A stretch of 64,000 nucleotides of DNA from Astrothelium macrocarpum (lineage: Eukaryota > Ascomycota > Dothideomycetes > Trypetheliales > Trypetheliaceae), in NCBI GenBank assembly GCA_021030915.1, contig JAGEMR010000035.1, forward strand, positions 124,001 to 188,000, written 5' to 3'. A model generated the notes under the pieces. It was not told the origin of the DNA. It did no database searches and saw only the letters and a program-made list of their open reading frames with translations. Positions 35,052 through 46,650 of the stretch are shown one piece after another. Within the stretch, counting starts at the first letter, position 1, and each line of letters opens with the position of its first letter. Both the position numbers and the translations under genes were made by a program.

Positions 35052-38000
35052 ATGGGGGACCGACTTTCGGCGCATCCCCCCAGCACCCACAGCGCCGATG
35101 CCGATGTCACCCCGGAGGAGGACCCAACACTGTTACTTTTCAAAAGCAGACTCGGCCGGGCTGAGGAAAGGCTAGGCGCATTACTTGGTTCGGGGGATGA
35201 TGATGATGATTTACACTTGGCAAACAAAGATGGACCACCAGCGTCGGCAGAACAACCGCCTGCGGGCGTCACGGACCAAAAGCGCGGAGTGAAAAGGCCT
35301 GCAAGGGCCATTGATGAAGATGACTATGGCGATGATGAAGATGACGAGGAAGAAGACGCAAACAATGTCTCTCCCCTCAAAGCCAAGAGCACTGCTCCAC
35401 CCCATATCAACAACTCTCTCTCCGTACCACCCATGTCACCTATCCCGAAGAAACCCCGAATCGACCGTCAACCCAGTACCGCATCATCCGCCGAACATGC
35501 CAAATCTGCCGAAGACGTGCGTAAAAAATTGGAAGAGGAAAAGAAGGCGGCAGAAGAAACCGCCAAAAGAAGCTTTCACACCTACATCTATACCCTGGAA
35601 AGCGATCGGGATGCAATGTTGGAACAACAAAAACTTGACGAATTGGACCGACAGGTGGAAAATGAAATGTCTGGACAAAATGGAGGTTCTGCCAGTAATG
35701 CAACTGGTGCCAGACCTCAACAAGGAACATTAGGCAGCACCAACCTGGGAGCTTCCAGCCTTACACTCAAACATCTCATTGCAGCCATTGACGCCAAACG
35801 CGACCAAGTAAAAGCCACTGACGCCCAATTACGAAACTTGATAGGTGAAGTTCGGAAGAAGAGCAGTAAATGGGCGAATGAAGATCGCATCGGACAAGGA
35901 GACTTGTATGACGCTGCCGAAAAGGTCCTCATGGAACTCAAGGCGATGACCGAGTATGCCGCACCGTTCTTACAAAAAGTCAACAAAAGAGAGGCTCCAG
36001 ACTACTATACCATTATCAAGCAACCCATGGATATTGGTACCATGATCAAGAAGCTCAAGTCTTATTCGTACAAGTCAAAGAAAGAATTCACAGATGACTT
36101 GAATTTGATTTGGGCAAATTGTTTAAAATACAATGCCGATCCGAACCATTTTCTTCGGAAGAAAGCCGTACATATGAGAAAAGAAACCGAGAAACTTACA
36201 CCTCTAATCCCGGATATTGTAATTCGAGATCGCGCAGAAGTGGAGGCAGAGGAAAGAAGACTCCAGCATGGAGATGCAGACCTCGATGGTGCTGAGGACA
36301 GTGAAGATGGTATGAAAAACTTGATCAATCTTCACAACGACTTGCTAACTTTCAATAGAAGAGCCTATCATGGCTTCCAGAGGTCGCAAGGCACCAAAGA
36401 AAGGAGTCAACACTGCTCGGAAAGCTCCTGCAGTGGGTGTAGATGGATCGCCTGCTCCAGAAGCCAAACCGCCTGACGGTGCGCTCCATGGCTCAGGATC
36501 TTTGTCAAATCTCAAGAATGAGTTTCTACGTGCAGAGTCCGATGCGCCCATGGATGGCACCCAGACTGGCCTCTCCACTCCTCCACCACCAGGCTCTGCT
36601 ACACCTCTAGGTCCGAACGGTGTATATGGGAGCGGCGCACCAGGTAGCCAAGTCGACCTTACTGAAGCGGATGGGATCACTGGTACAATGAGTGGCTTGA
36701 ATGCTGTTGAAGATCCAGACCAAGATGATCAGGAATTCAAAACCTGGAAACAAGTCACCAAAAAGGACCGTGCGCTCGTTGCAGCTGAGCGGAACCGGTT
36801 GTTTCATGGTGGTCAACTCAATCCAGAGATGCCGGCTCTATTGCGATCCAAAGCTGGGATGAGACGTTTTTTACGACAACAAACAGCGAGAGGTAAGCAG
36901 ACAGGCGAGGAAAACCAGAAGGAAAAGGATAGCAAAGATGGCGAACAGCCCGCGCCTGCAGAAACCCTTGCTGAAGGTATGGAAGGCGAGGAGGAACGTC
37001 TTTTGCCAGACTATTACGACCCCGTAAATGCCATTCCTGAGCTCACGGATCGATTGAAATGGGCCGAAGATAACGAGGGCCAAGTCATCCTGCAGAGCGA
37101 GGAAACTTTGAGGCTGGTCCAACCAGGACAATTCACCTCTCCGGATAGCGCACTTACTCGGAAAATGGAGACCAATATGCGTCAGATGCAAGAGACTAGA
37201 AAAGTAGTCGCCAAGATTGGAGTTGTGAAGCAAATGCAACTCCAAGCTCAGGCAAGATTGCTCCAAGAAATGTTTTGATGTCAACATAAGTGCTAACGAA
37301 ATTTAGACTTACCAAAACCAGTTTCAGAAATACGATCCAGAACCCTTTGTCGAAGCAGACATTGGTCCAACTGTCGTCTCGGACGATGGCCCAATCATGT
37401 CTCAGTACCTATGTCGGGCAGCTTTGCAGCGAAGCGTTGGAAAGGTTTGCTATCATGCCGGCTTTGAAGAATACCAGCCTTCGGCACTCGAATCGTTGAC
37501 AGACATTGCCAGCAAATATATCACTAATCTTGTCAAAACTCTTGGGGTCTATACAGAAGCTCCCAAAGTTCCAGTGGCGCAAGATCAAGGCGTCCATGCG
37601 GGAGAGTCGTCAGAATGGAAGTCGCGTTTTACCACCGAAGAAACCATTCTGCATACGCTTTACCAAAATGGTCTTGATCTGGAATCGTTGGAGAGCTACT
37701 GCAAGGAAGACGTCGATCGGTTAGGATCAAAGCTTGGTGTCATGCACGAAAGAATGAAGTCGCATTTGGCCGATCTATTGGTAAGTTTCCCGATGGCGGA
37801 TGTCTTGAATGTTTCATTGACCTGTCTTGATAGCGTCCTGCTTTGGCCGATAATGCTGGCGCAGATGGAGCTGGTGCCTTCAACGACGGAAGCGAGCAAT
37901 TTGTTGGAGGAGATTTTGCCGAAGATATTGACGAAGACTTTTTCGGGTTCAAAGAGCTTGGCCTTGATCAGGAATTTGGACTCGAATCTCTCAATGTGCC

Positions 38001-38606
38001 CTTTCATCTTTTGCAAAACCGCATGCACAATGCCTTCCAGGCTCAAAACACAAGGTACGTCAATTCTTCTTCACTCTCGAGTTCGGAATCTGACTCACAT
38101 TTTTCAGCGCGACGGCAACTTCTGGTGTTCTCTTTGAAGAGCCACCAAAATGGGCACCCATCACCAAAGAGAATGTGGGTCAGCAAATCGGCCTTGTGGA
38201 AGAATGGTTCCGCAATCGCCTGCATAAAAACAATGAGCAGACCCTTATTGAAGATGAAGATTTGCCCAGCAAGCAACGTTTCCCCAAGCCTCGTCTTCCA
38301 CCGAGTGGCAAAATTTCGAGTCCTAGAAAAAGGCCAATCAAGGAGCAGCAAGCGAGTGCAAAGAAAAAAAGAAAAGTTGAGGAAACGAATGGCAACGTGC
38401 CTCAGGTGAATGGCGTCGTCAACGGGGACAGTGGTGCAGTGAATGGTGGAAGCAAAGGTCCAGGGCGGCCTGTGGGGAAATTAAAGTTGGACGTGCCTGG
38501 CACCAAAGATGCGTCTGCAGACGGTGAGAAAGACGTTGACAAGGATGGTGACAGAGAGCCTGGCAGTGCGGTAGGCATGATGAGTCCCGAGAGTATTGGT
38601 GCCTAG
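35052..38606 (+). CDS. SPT7: SAGA complex subunit Spt7 (bromodomain protein)
   Basis: Five exons (35052-36309, 36359-37251, 37307-37780, 37834-38054, 38108-38606) give 1114 residues. An acidic N-terminal region leads to a coiled segment (KLEEEKKAAEETAKRSFHTY). The bromodomain follows: YAAPFLQKVNKREAPDYYTI, IKQPMDIGTMIKKLKS and LIWANCLKYNADPNHFLRKK, with the acetyl-lysine Asn in KYN. Further on is a histone-fold (Bromo_TP) stretch, YLCRAALQRSVGKVCYHAGF to LTDIASKYITNLVKTLG. Spt7 holds the SAGA transcription coactivator together and pairs with Taf10 by its histone fold. Intron 2 appears to use a GC donor. The basic Pro/Gly tail carries a possible nuclear signal (KKKRKVEE). Confidence 0.95.
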
Positions 38607-41260
38607 ATGACGCGCGGCGGTAAAACGGTACTACGCCCGTCACAAGAGATTTTTCTCCTACATCACAATGCCAAGTTAGGCAACCAATTCAGAGACGAGG
38701 CGCACCATTGGATTGTATACATGAAACGGCCTGGTCCTGCATTTGCACATACACGCGGAGACTGGACGAGGCGGTACCTTTGATGTTTTTGTTTCCCCAG
38801 TGAAGCGAATCAACAATTGTGGTTAACTGGAAGACAAGATTCCTTGATGCAAGCAAGGTTCTGGAGGCGTTGTGATCACATAATTGTGCCACTCATGGGC
38901 CACATTCCCTTTGATACCCAGGCCTTCAGAGAACGAGGTCGGGACACGCTGGATATGTAAAAGACAAAGCATGCTTGGTGTTCAGCTGTTCTCATATCCA
39001 ATAATGAGTTGTATTTAGATTTGCGTATTGAACGAACCCAGCTTCACTTCATGAGAAACAACCACCTTGAGAAATGCAAACTGAACCAGAAATGGAAATC
39101 CACGACAGATGATGAATCATGGTGAGCAAAGAAAAAGGGTCATAGACAACATGAGTAACCAATCCTGGTGAGATGTGGGCACCGGCTTGCTTTTAAAGCT
39201 GGCGAAGCAGATTTCAATGATAGAAACGCTGGCCCGGGTGCGCCAAGACTTTGAGACGACGGCGCTAAATGCGTAGCGTGGGCGCCTTTCCCGGCCTGGC
39301 CATGCTTCACCATCCACAAATACGTCATCTCATCCCACTCCCTATGGCCATGCGCGATTGCAATACGGAGAACCGTGCAGGCGGATAGCTGCGGCACCGG
39401 GGGAAACCCAGCACCCGTCTGCAATAAACTCTCGTTTTACTGATAAACAAGAGTCGGATGATTGCCTGTGTGCACGCCATGCACGCCGACCTGGGACCTC
39501 TCCGCCAACCCTTCAAACAGCGCTGGTCACAAAAAGAACAGAGTTCGTGTGACACGATAGGCGACCCTAACAGCCCTGTCGCTGGACACGGCAAGGGAGA
39601 AAGTCTATTTCCGGTCAAGTGTATCCAGGAAAAGAAACGGTAACGTGCAGCCAAATGTGCCACATGCATGGTTTTTCGCTGGCTTGACTGTTTTGTCAGC
39701 CCCACCAACTTTCTGATAGATATCTCGCTTATCCCTTCTCAGTGAATCAGTGTCCAATCTTTCAGATCCATTGCAGAAGCCGTATAAGCTGCAGTCCTCT
39801 TGGCAACCGTAGGTGTGCATTAAATGATCGTCGTCACGTACATTGCGTCGAAATCATGACTGTCATATCGTGGTGTCATGTTTGCTGCATTTTCACTAGT
39901 CATCCTTGCTCGTCAACTCCCTTTGCTCTCTGGACTTCTCATTGATTCGAACGTCAGTCACATATTCCTGCACGATTTCCTCTTTTTTTCCACCTTGGAA
40001 TCTTTGCAGTCACAATACAGAGGCTAAAAATTCTATCCAGTGCGGGTGCGATGTGCCACCACAATCGAATGCAAGTCATTTCACCCCGCAGTCATGCCAC
40101 TTATGCCTTCATTGTAAGCCATCTTACATGACGAATCTTCAATCTCACCATAATTAACCTCAGTACCAAAGGTGGCAGATTGCATGCTCACATTATCAAT
40201 ATTAGATTCGGACCCTAAGCTTGATACGGCAATCCAATGGACGGAGACTTTGGGTCACTCGGGTTCCGAAACGAAGTGACTCCTCCACTTACTATTGCAG
40301 GAAGCGACTAAATAGGCAGCTTAGTCCAGACATCATCTCTGATAAGTGTTGGTACTTGTGCAGGATTTCAATTGTACTAGAGAATCAGAAGACATGCATC
40401 GCAAATCATATGGGACAAAGAATGACTGGGTTTGTGTCTCTGCTCAGCTTTCACAATATTCAGTAAACTGGTTTGACACTTTAGTTCGCCGTTGTTGGAG
40501 CCAATGTTGGATCGGGCCTTGTGAAAGTTCTCGCACGTGGTCAAGGGGCACAAAATTCGCAACATATGCATGTGTAATGTTCCATTGGACAGTCGTCCAC
40601 GAGGCACAAATGGATTGCAACATTGACTTTGTACTCATCAAATTACCTCACAGCCTATCTCCGAGCGGCCTTCTCGTCGCAGGCTAATGTCTACTTTTGT
40701 CAAAGTTTTGGCCCTTTCTGATACATGATCGATCAGTCAAATGCCGAGGACCGATATGAAAATCAAGGGGCTTTCTTTATCCCCACAACCTTAACAAAAA
40801 AGCAAGCTACTTTGATGATTGCAGTCCTTCGAGTACCTTTTGTATTTGGTAGTGATTATTATCTCCGAATTCCATCGGCTTCAAGCGCCAACCCTAATGT
40901 AGCAGCTCAAAATGTGTCACCCTAGTTTCAACCAATCTAATCGATACTCCTAGCGCCCATACATTGACCAGGGTGCTCTGGAACTTTCTGAAATCTGCTC
41001 CAACTTTTTTCGCCTCTTCACACACACTTTTCTGTAAAGTCATTTTCATGTATCAACTTCCCTGACTAGCATATCAATTAATTGAGCACTCTGTATCTAT
41101 GTGCTGTTCTTACACTTATCCACAGCATGCACCAAACGTGCTCCAATGCGCAACCTCATGACAGGACTGGTTCCTTTTCCATGGCGTCCAAGCTGTCTTT
41201 CGTTTAATTTTCGAATAACGCTCTTTAATTAGTTTATCAAATTCATTCAAATCTTACACC
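38607..41260. other. Long gene-free region
   Basis: These 2.65 kb between SPT7 and the GH43-like gene hold no supported coding sequence on either strand. Open frames reach 127 codons (minus 39708-39325) but have no domain, no family motif and no plausible splicing partner. I found no tRNA T-arm, rRNA, terminal repeat or transposase trace. It is the longest empty stretch of the window and marks the left edge of the accessory-looking segment. Confidence 0.55.
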
Positions 41261-42694
41261 ATGAAAGAAAAGACCAATTTTCTCGCGACCGGAAAATGGG
41301 TACGATCAGGTACTCGGCAAAGGGTAAATATTCCAGCAGGTACTCAGGCCACAGATCCAAACGTGAAGCCCTCATTCCTAAAAAGACTATTTTGCAAGCC
41401 TATTCCATTGGAGCAATCTCAAATCGCTGGTAGAGACAATAGGACCTTGTCAAATCCTCAATATCATTTTTCATTTCTCTCACGCGGTTGTTTCATCCTT
41501 GCCGCAATATTTTTATTGCTCGTTGTTATCCTTACAGCAGTCCTAGCGACAGTCCTTCGACGCTCTAGTGCCAGATCTATGCCTCAAATATCTATGCCAG
41601 GCTCGCCGAGCAATTTTGTTCCAGCATCTCCAATACAACGCACCAATCTACACGGCGTCAACTTTCCTGATCCATTTCTCTATCAATCTTCAGGGACGTG
41701 GTTTGCCTACGCTACCAATGATGCCGCTGGCATCCTCGGAGCCCCCAATAATAGCTTTGCCCCAAATTACGGGAAATCAAACATTCAAGTGGCCACATCC
41801 ACCAATCTCGTAAATTGGACGCTCTCATCAGAATCAAGCACCAAAGTCCTTTCTGACCCTGGTGAGTGGAGTCTCTCAGGCACTCACGTCATCAACCACG
41901 CTCCGCCTGTCCCAAGAGCATCAGTCTGGGCACCAGATCTCTACCAGCAGACGGGTCCAAACAGCAACCTCCTCCTCTACTACAGCGCCGTCTCCGCCGC
42001 CAACCCAAACCGTCACTGCATTGGCGTTGCCAGCTCCCCCATCTCTCCCACCCCCACCGGACCCTTCCAACCCACCTCTCCCTCCCCAATCATCTGCCCC
42101 CTCAACGAAGGCGGCGCCATCGACGCCGCCACCTTCACCGACACCTCCAACACCACCACGACATCCCCCTCCTCCTCCCCACTCTACCTCCTCTACAAAA
42201 TCGACGGCAACACCCTCGGCCACGGCGGCACCTGCAGCAACACCATCCCCCCGCTCGCCTCCACCCCAATCATGCTGCAACGTCTCGCGCCCTCCGGCCT
42301 GCACGTCTCCGGCAATCCCATCCGGCTCCTCGACCACCTGCCCTCTGACGGCCCGCTCGTCGAGGCGCCGACGCTCGTCAAGTCCGCGCAGGGCGTGTAT
42401 TTCCTGTTCTTCTCGTCCGGGTGTACCCGTGCCGATAGCTACGATGTCAAGTATGCGACGGCGGAGCGGGTCGAAGGGCCGTATACGCGCGCGCCCGCGT
42501 CGTTGCTGAAGTCGGGGGGGTTTGGTGGATTGGTGGCGCCGGGGTCGGTGTCGGTGGTGAAGAGTGGGGAGGCGTGGGTGATGGCGTTTGCGGCGAGGGT
42601 GCAGAGTCAGTTTGGGGGTGTGAGGGAGCTGTTTGTGACCGGGTTGGAGCTGAATGGGAAGGTGGCGAGGGTGGTGGAGTTGGGGAGTTTGTAG
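41261..42694 (+). CDS. Glycoside hydrolase family 43-like enzyme with N-terminal membrane anchor
   Basis: This is a single exon of 477 residues. A basic cytoplasmic-type N-terminus of about 75 residues precedes one hydrophobic segment (about 78-99, FILAAIFLLLVVILTAVLA), giving a type II membrane orientation. The rest fits a five-bladed GH43 propeller. Candidate catalytic residues are D137 in NFPDPFLY (general base), the Asp in GGAIDAATF (pKa modulator) and the Glu in PLVEAPTLV (general acid). SVWAPDLY is the usual blade-two motif. GH43 enzymes release arabinose or xylose from plant polysaccharides. Substrate is not readable here. The second half has the extreme C-to-G composition switch. Confidence 0.85.
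   Translation: MKEKTNFLATGKWVRSGTRQRVNIPAGTQATDPNVKPSFLKRLFCKPIPLEQSQIAGRDNRTLSNPQYHFSFLSRGCFILAAIFLLLVVILTAVLATVLRRSSARSMPQISMPGSPSNFVPASPIQRTNLHGVNFPDPFLYQSSGTWFAYATNDAAGILGAPNNSFAPNYGKSNIQVATSTNLVNWTLSSESSTKVLSDPGEWSLSGTHVINHAPPVPRASVWAPDLYQQTGPNSNLLLYYSAVSAANPNRHCIGVASSPISPTPTGPFQPTSPSPIICPLNEGGAIDAATFTDTSNTTTTSPSSSPLYLLYKIDGNTLGHGGTCSNTIPPLASTPIMLQRLAPSGLHVSGNPIRLLDHLPSDGPLVEAPTLVKSAQGVYFLFFSSGCTRADSYDVKYATAERVEGPYTRAPASLLKSGGFGGLVAPGSVSVVKSGEAWVMAFAARVQSQFGGVRELFVTGLELNGKVARVVELGSL
42000..42690. other. GC-skew switch inside the GH43-like gene
   Basis: Top strand 42121-42180 has 36 C and 5 G. 42541-42600 has 35 G and 6 C. The switch is near 42.4 kb, within the catalytic domain coding sequence. 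Confidence 0.75.
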
Positions 42695-43001
42695 AATTTT
42701 GAAGATAACTGAGAGAGCGCGGAAGTAATGGAAAGGTCCTCTACATATTTCTGGATGGTAATGGGATTTAGACGTTGGGCGAATCACTTAGAGAAGTGCA
42801 AAGCGATTGATCGCGCCGTGTGCTCATCCTCGATCAATATGATGGCATTTATGTTCCTCGCTCTCTTCAAGTTGAAGGGCAAAAATTGGATCAAAGCATT
42901 TCATATAGTGCATTTCATTAAGCTACATAAATAACTTTATCATAAATGCATGTGCCATAATGCCGAAAGCAGAAGCATGAAGAAGTCCATCTGCGAAGCT
43001 C
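42695..43001. other. Convergent 3' intergenic region
   Basis: These 307 nt lie between the stop codons of the GH43-like gene and the small conserved gene. It is AT-rich and no other feature is seen. Confidence 0.6.
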
Positions 43002-43383
43002 CTAGTTTGAGACTTTGTCGGGAACATTTTTGCCCGTCTCCTTCTCAAACTCATTGCGGCCTAGATCGGTCTATCGAGCAGAGGCGTCAATAAAATACGT
43101 CTGGGATCAATTCGACATAGCAAGACTTACAGCTTTCTCATTGGTGCTCCTCAACTTGGTGGAATCCAAGCCCATCTTGTTCTCGACGCTGTCAACACCT
43201 GTATGAACGAATAAGCAATTTGTAAATGAGCGAGTAGAGAGCTTGATTTCTGTCGAATTGAGCACGCTTACCCTTGTCAACATAGTCCTCCTGGCCACCA
43301 GCTGCGCCACCGGATGTGCTACCAGAGGATGAGCCGCTCGCAGCACTTTTCGCCTTGTTTGCGAGATCTTTGATCTTGTCCAT
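43002..43383 (-). CDS. Small conserved fungal protein, stress-type, 82 residues
   Basis: Three exons (43383-43272, 43198-43131, 43070-43002) give 82 residues. The layout MDKIKDLANKAKSAASG, a Gly/Ser-rich linker, GGQEDYVDKGVDSVENKMG, then NEKATDLGRNEFEKETGKN matches a widespread small Pezizomycotina protein family. Such proteins are often highly expressed under stress or in conidia. The sequence is hydrophilic and Gly/Lys/Asp-rich with no membrane segment or signal peptide, as in hydrophilin-like proteins. No biochemical function is known to me. Each intron (73 and 60 nt) splits a conserved block. The acceptor at 43071 was chosen by frame over a nearby TCTAG. Confidence 0.85.
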
Positions 43384-44380
43384 GACAATGGGCTCACAAG
43401 TTGATGGAGTGAATTGATGAATCGATGAATTGCAAGCTTCGGAGAATTGTGAAATGCAAAAAAAGGAGGAAGAGGAGAAGTCTTTTCAGAAGCTGTAAAC
43501 AGGTTTTGAGGGGTTTTGCTGGATTGATGGTAATGCCAAGGCGTTTGGCGTCATGGCGCCCGCTCAACATGACTTTTGTAAGCTCGGCCGAGAATAGGGT
43601 TAGTCTGTCTTCATATCTCCAAACTCGGAGATTGTGGGATTTTTTAACGGTTGGATTTTGGATCTAATACCCTTAACACGTGTCACTCGCTTGAACAAGT
43701 CGAAAGCAGATTTCTAATTTAACATTTCTAATTTCATATTCCACTTATGATGTAGAAGATGACCTGATATCATATTAAATAATTGGCGATTCAAGCCATA
43801 CTAGTTGGCTTTTGGATGTTTTCATGCAAACAAGTCTCGTAGTGTGAAAATCAACAGATGGACTGGCAAGTACGCGTTCCTAGATCTTGTTGCGCAACTC
43901 AAGCCATACACATCATCGTGCTGATGCATCAGGCGAGGGGCATTCTCTTCTAAGTCAAGGCGTTCCATCGCAGTTCAATCGCGAAACCCGACGGGCATGC
44001 GGTATGGCTGTATCGCTTCTGATGCTCGTGGCGAACGATGTGCCATGCTCAGTGACAAATTCCAGCGAAGGGTCGGATAGTGAAAGATGTTGCATTTTGG
44101 GGCTAGCTGGTCAGCCTCTGCGGCAAAGCCTAACCAATCACAATCACGGATCTTCTGAGAGCCGCAGGGGGACACCGATCCCTGTATGGACCGTATTCGG
44201 AAAAGCGGATCGGAAAGAAGGTGCTTAAAACACTCCCCGAAAGTGCATTTAACGTCATTTAGAGACAATCAAATCAGGACTTATATATCAGCGATTGAGT
44301 TGCAGAGGGAAAATAGAAAGCGTGTTCTGCATTCATTCAACTTGGTCGCTGGTCCGGCTACTAATATTTTTATCACTCAA
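43384..44380. other. Divergent intergenic region
   Basis: About 1 kb lies upstream of both the small stress-type gene and the pseudokinase. It is AT-rich with no supported gene. The last 195 nt are open in frame with the pseudokinase; the later Met at 44381 is preferred because it is followed by a signal peptide. Confidence 0.5.
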
Positions 44381-45502
44381 ATGATTCATTATTTTAGAAA
44401 GATAGTTCCTCTTGCATTAACATTTCTACAACCACTTGCATCAGCATCCGTAAACTATCCTGTTCAATCATGGAAATATCCGGGTCATGGAAAGAATTTC
44501 GAACTCCAGGTAAACCTAGGTTCTGTGAATTCGACAATTACTACTGAAAATCTTATTAAAAATGGTGGGACAGCCGCCGTATACCGCGCAAGAAATAGTC
44601 AAGGGACACAGATGGCTCTCAAACGTTTGGACACCAAAAAGGACTCAATAACTCCAAATCTATTGATGAAGAAAATTTCTAATCCTAGCTTTATTCAAAT
44701 ATACGACGCGTTTCGTTGGAATGACAATCACGTCGATTGGCAAGTAATACTAATGGAACTTGCAACTGGCCCCGACTTAGATGATTACTTGCGGAATAAC
44801 GTAATGACAGATGCAGCCATCCAGTCGATATACTTACAAATCGTTGGCGCGGTGCAATACGCGCACGCACACCATCTATTCAACTTTCATCCCAAGCCTG
44901 CGAATATAGTCTTCAATGCGAACATGACCCAGACCAAGCTCATAGATTTCGATCCTATTACGCCGAACGAGATATCTTATGTTCGTCGAGCTCCCAGTCA
45001 GTCGCCCTTTCTCTACAATTTACAAACATTATCACTCGACTGATAGTATCTTTCGATTGTAGGATTTTCTACCGCTCTCACCAATCGCGTGCCCTTCAAC
45101 ACCGCAGCAGCAGATGTCTGGAATTTGGGTTATACACTGGGTATGATGATCTTGAACCGCAAACCCTTTGATACTATACCATTCCGAGATGTCATGAACG
45201 CCACCAATCGAACCGAGTTTGTCAAGACAAACTTTCCGACTATTTCGGAGCCGGCGGCGGAGCTGTTGGGCAAGATTTTTGCGCCTGTAGATCAAAGGAT
45301 AACGGCTAGTCAGTTGTACGATGAGGTCAAGAAAGTAGAGATATTCAAGAAGCCGAGCAGTGATCACAAAGGGAGAGTCAGTGGCCAGCACAGGAAGACT
45401 GGTGATCATGCCGTGACAATCAGTCGTCGTCGCAAGACTTCCAATTCGGTTAACGGCTTCTCAACATACAGCTCAATATCCCGTGTGCACAGGCTGCTGT
45501 GA
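44381..45502 (+). CDS. Secreted protein-kinase-like protein, probable pseudokinase
   Basis: Two exons (44381-44996 and 45063-45502) give 351 residues. The N-terminus MIHYFRKIVPLALTFLQPLA looks like a signal peptide with cleavage near residues 20-22. A kinase fold follows: Gly-rich loop NGGTAAVYRA, K81 in MALKRLD, hinge VILMELATGPDLDDYL, and helix QIVGAVQYAHAHH. The catalytic loop reads NFHPKPAN at 168-175 instead of HRDLKPxN, so the catalytic Asp is His170. DFG is DFD (189-191). Helix F is partly kept (AAADVWNLGYTLGMMILN). The basic, Ser-rich tail has no known domain. Loss of the catalytic Asp argues against phosphotransfer. A role outside the cell is inferred from the leader. Confidence 0.78.
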
Positions 45503-45834
45503 GTTGTATAATAATAAAACACTTGAGCCAGAAGTCCAATTATAAAGTTGTTGGATGATAGAGGAATTCTCAATTTGCTATAATGAGCCTCTATTTATAT
45601 ATCGTAGTGTACCATTCTGAGCCTTGCCATTGTCGACTTTTGGACAAAGTAGGAAAAATTCTGCTGACTGTCATCTCGCGTTCACGATTTTCTAGCAGTC
45701 TGATATAGCATGCTGCCTGCATGCTGCCTGCATCCTGACCGAATCCTAGTCTACTTTCGTCTCCTATCAACGTAAAAGATAGTTAGTATCCTGCGAACTG
45801 CAAACTGCGAAGAAGCTAGGTTATGAATGGTCAC
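45503..45834. other. Convergent 3' intergenic region
   Basis: These 332 nt lie between the pseudokinase and the first BTB gene. The region is AT-rich apart from a short 11-bp tandem repeat at 45708-45732. Confidence 0.6.
45708..45732. repeat. 11-bp tandem repeat
   Basis: The unit GCATGCTGCCT occurs twice in tandem (45708-45718 and 45719-45729) and begins a third time before diverging. It is a minor local duplication in a 3' flank. Confidence 0.7.
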
Positions 45835-46650
45835 TTACTTCGCACCTTGAGCTCCAACATTACCTCCGTTCATCTTGCGTTTATAGCAAGGTTTGGCGTC
45901 ACCATGTGTGTGATATCGACACAAATCTGTTCCTAAATATGGTGCCTCACCGGTCACTTCGCGCATATTCCGGAGGGACACCGCAAGATCTTGAAGGAAA
46001 CCGACGTGCGAGATCTGTCGCACGCTGTCTGCATCAACTTCCCACATCCTCTGATCTAGTATCAATTGACGAAGCGGTGATAAGCTGGGTGTGTTGTCCC
46101 ATATGAAACACACATTGGCTGTTCCAGGGTAGTAAACTAAACCGGCTTTGTTCTTTGCTTTGGTGCATGTGACAAGGCAGTCTAATGCAGCGTCCTTGAA
46201 ATCATCGTCTTGGATTTTCTCTCCGAAGCAATACGCCCTGATAAGTTCATCGATTTCTTTATCATGTTCCGGGAGACTTTCTGAAGATTTGGACAAATCT
46301 ACTTGGGCATCACTCCAAATCTTGCCGGTGTAGAGCCACTGGAAATATATCTTCATAGCATTGGGATCATCTTCCACCATTGTAATTCGTCGTTTCTTGC
46401 CTTCAGTCCACGCTTCGCTGAGGGCTGCCTTGAAATATGGGGCACTTGACTGCAGAATTCTATCGTGGATGAAAAATTTCTGCATTTTTGCTCCACCAAG
46501 TATGGTCACAATGTCATCAGAAAAACTATGGAAAGCTTGTCAGCGTATTCTCTGCGAAGGCGTGTATCTTAGCTTCCAAGAAATATGTGGACGATCTGCC
46601 TACTTCGGTGCAAGAGATGATGGAGCTCGAACGCTGCTGGAAGACTCCAT
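45835..46650 (-). CDS. BTB/POZ domain protein, paralog 1
   Basis: Two exons (46650-46604 and 46525-45835, 78-nt intron) give 245 residues. The BTB fold starts at DDIVTILGGAKMQKFFIHDR and continues LQSSAPYFKAALSEAW and IYFQWLYTGKIW. A shared C-terminal region follows: LIRAYCFGEKIQDDDFKDAA, then NVCFIWDNTPSLSPLRQLIL. The short first exon (MESSSSVRAPSSLAP) is separate from the BTB exon, as in the other three copies. BTB domains dimerise and can bind Cullin-3, but these short fungal BTB-only proteins have no proven role. It is on the same strand as the three paralogs to its right. Confidence 0.85.

Noticed and set aside
39325..39708. 127-codon minus-strand open frame in the gene desert
   Set aside because: Composition and content look random and no family is recognisable.
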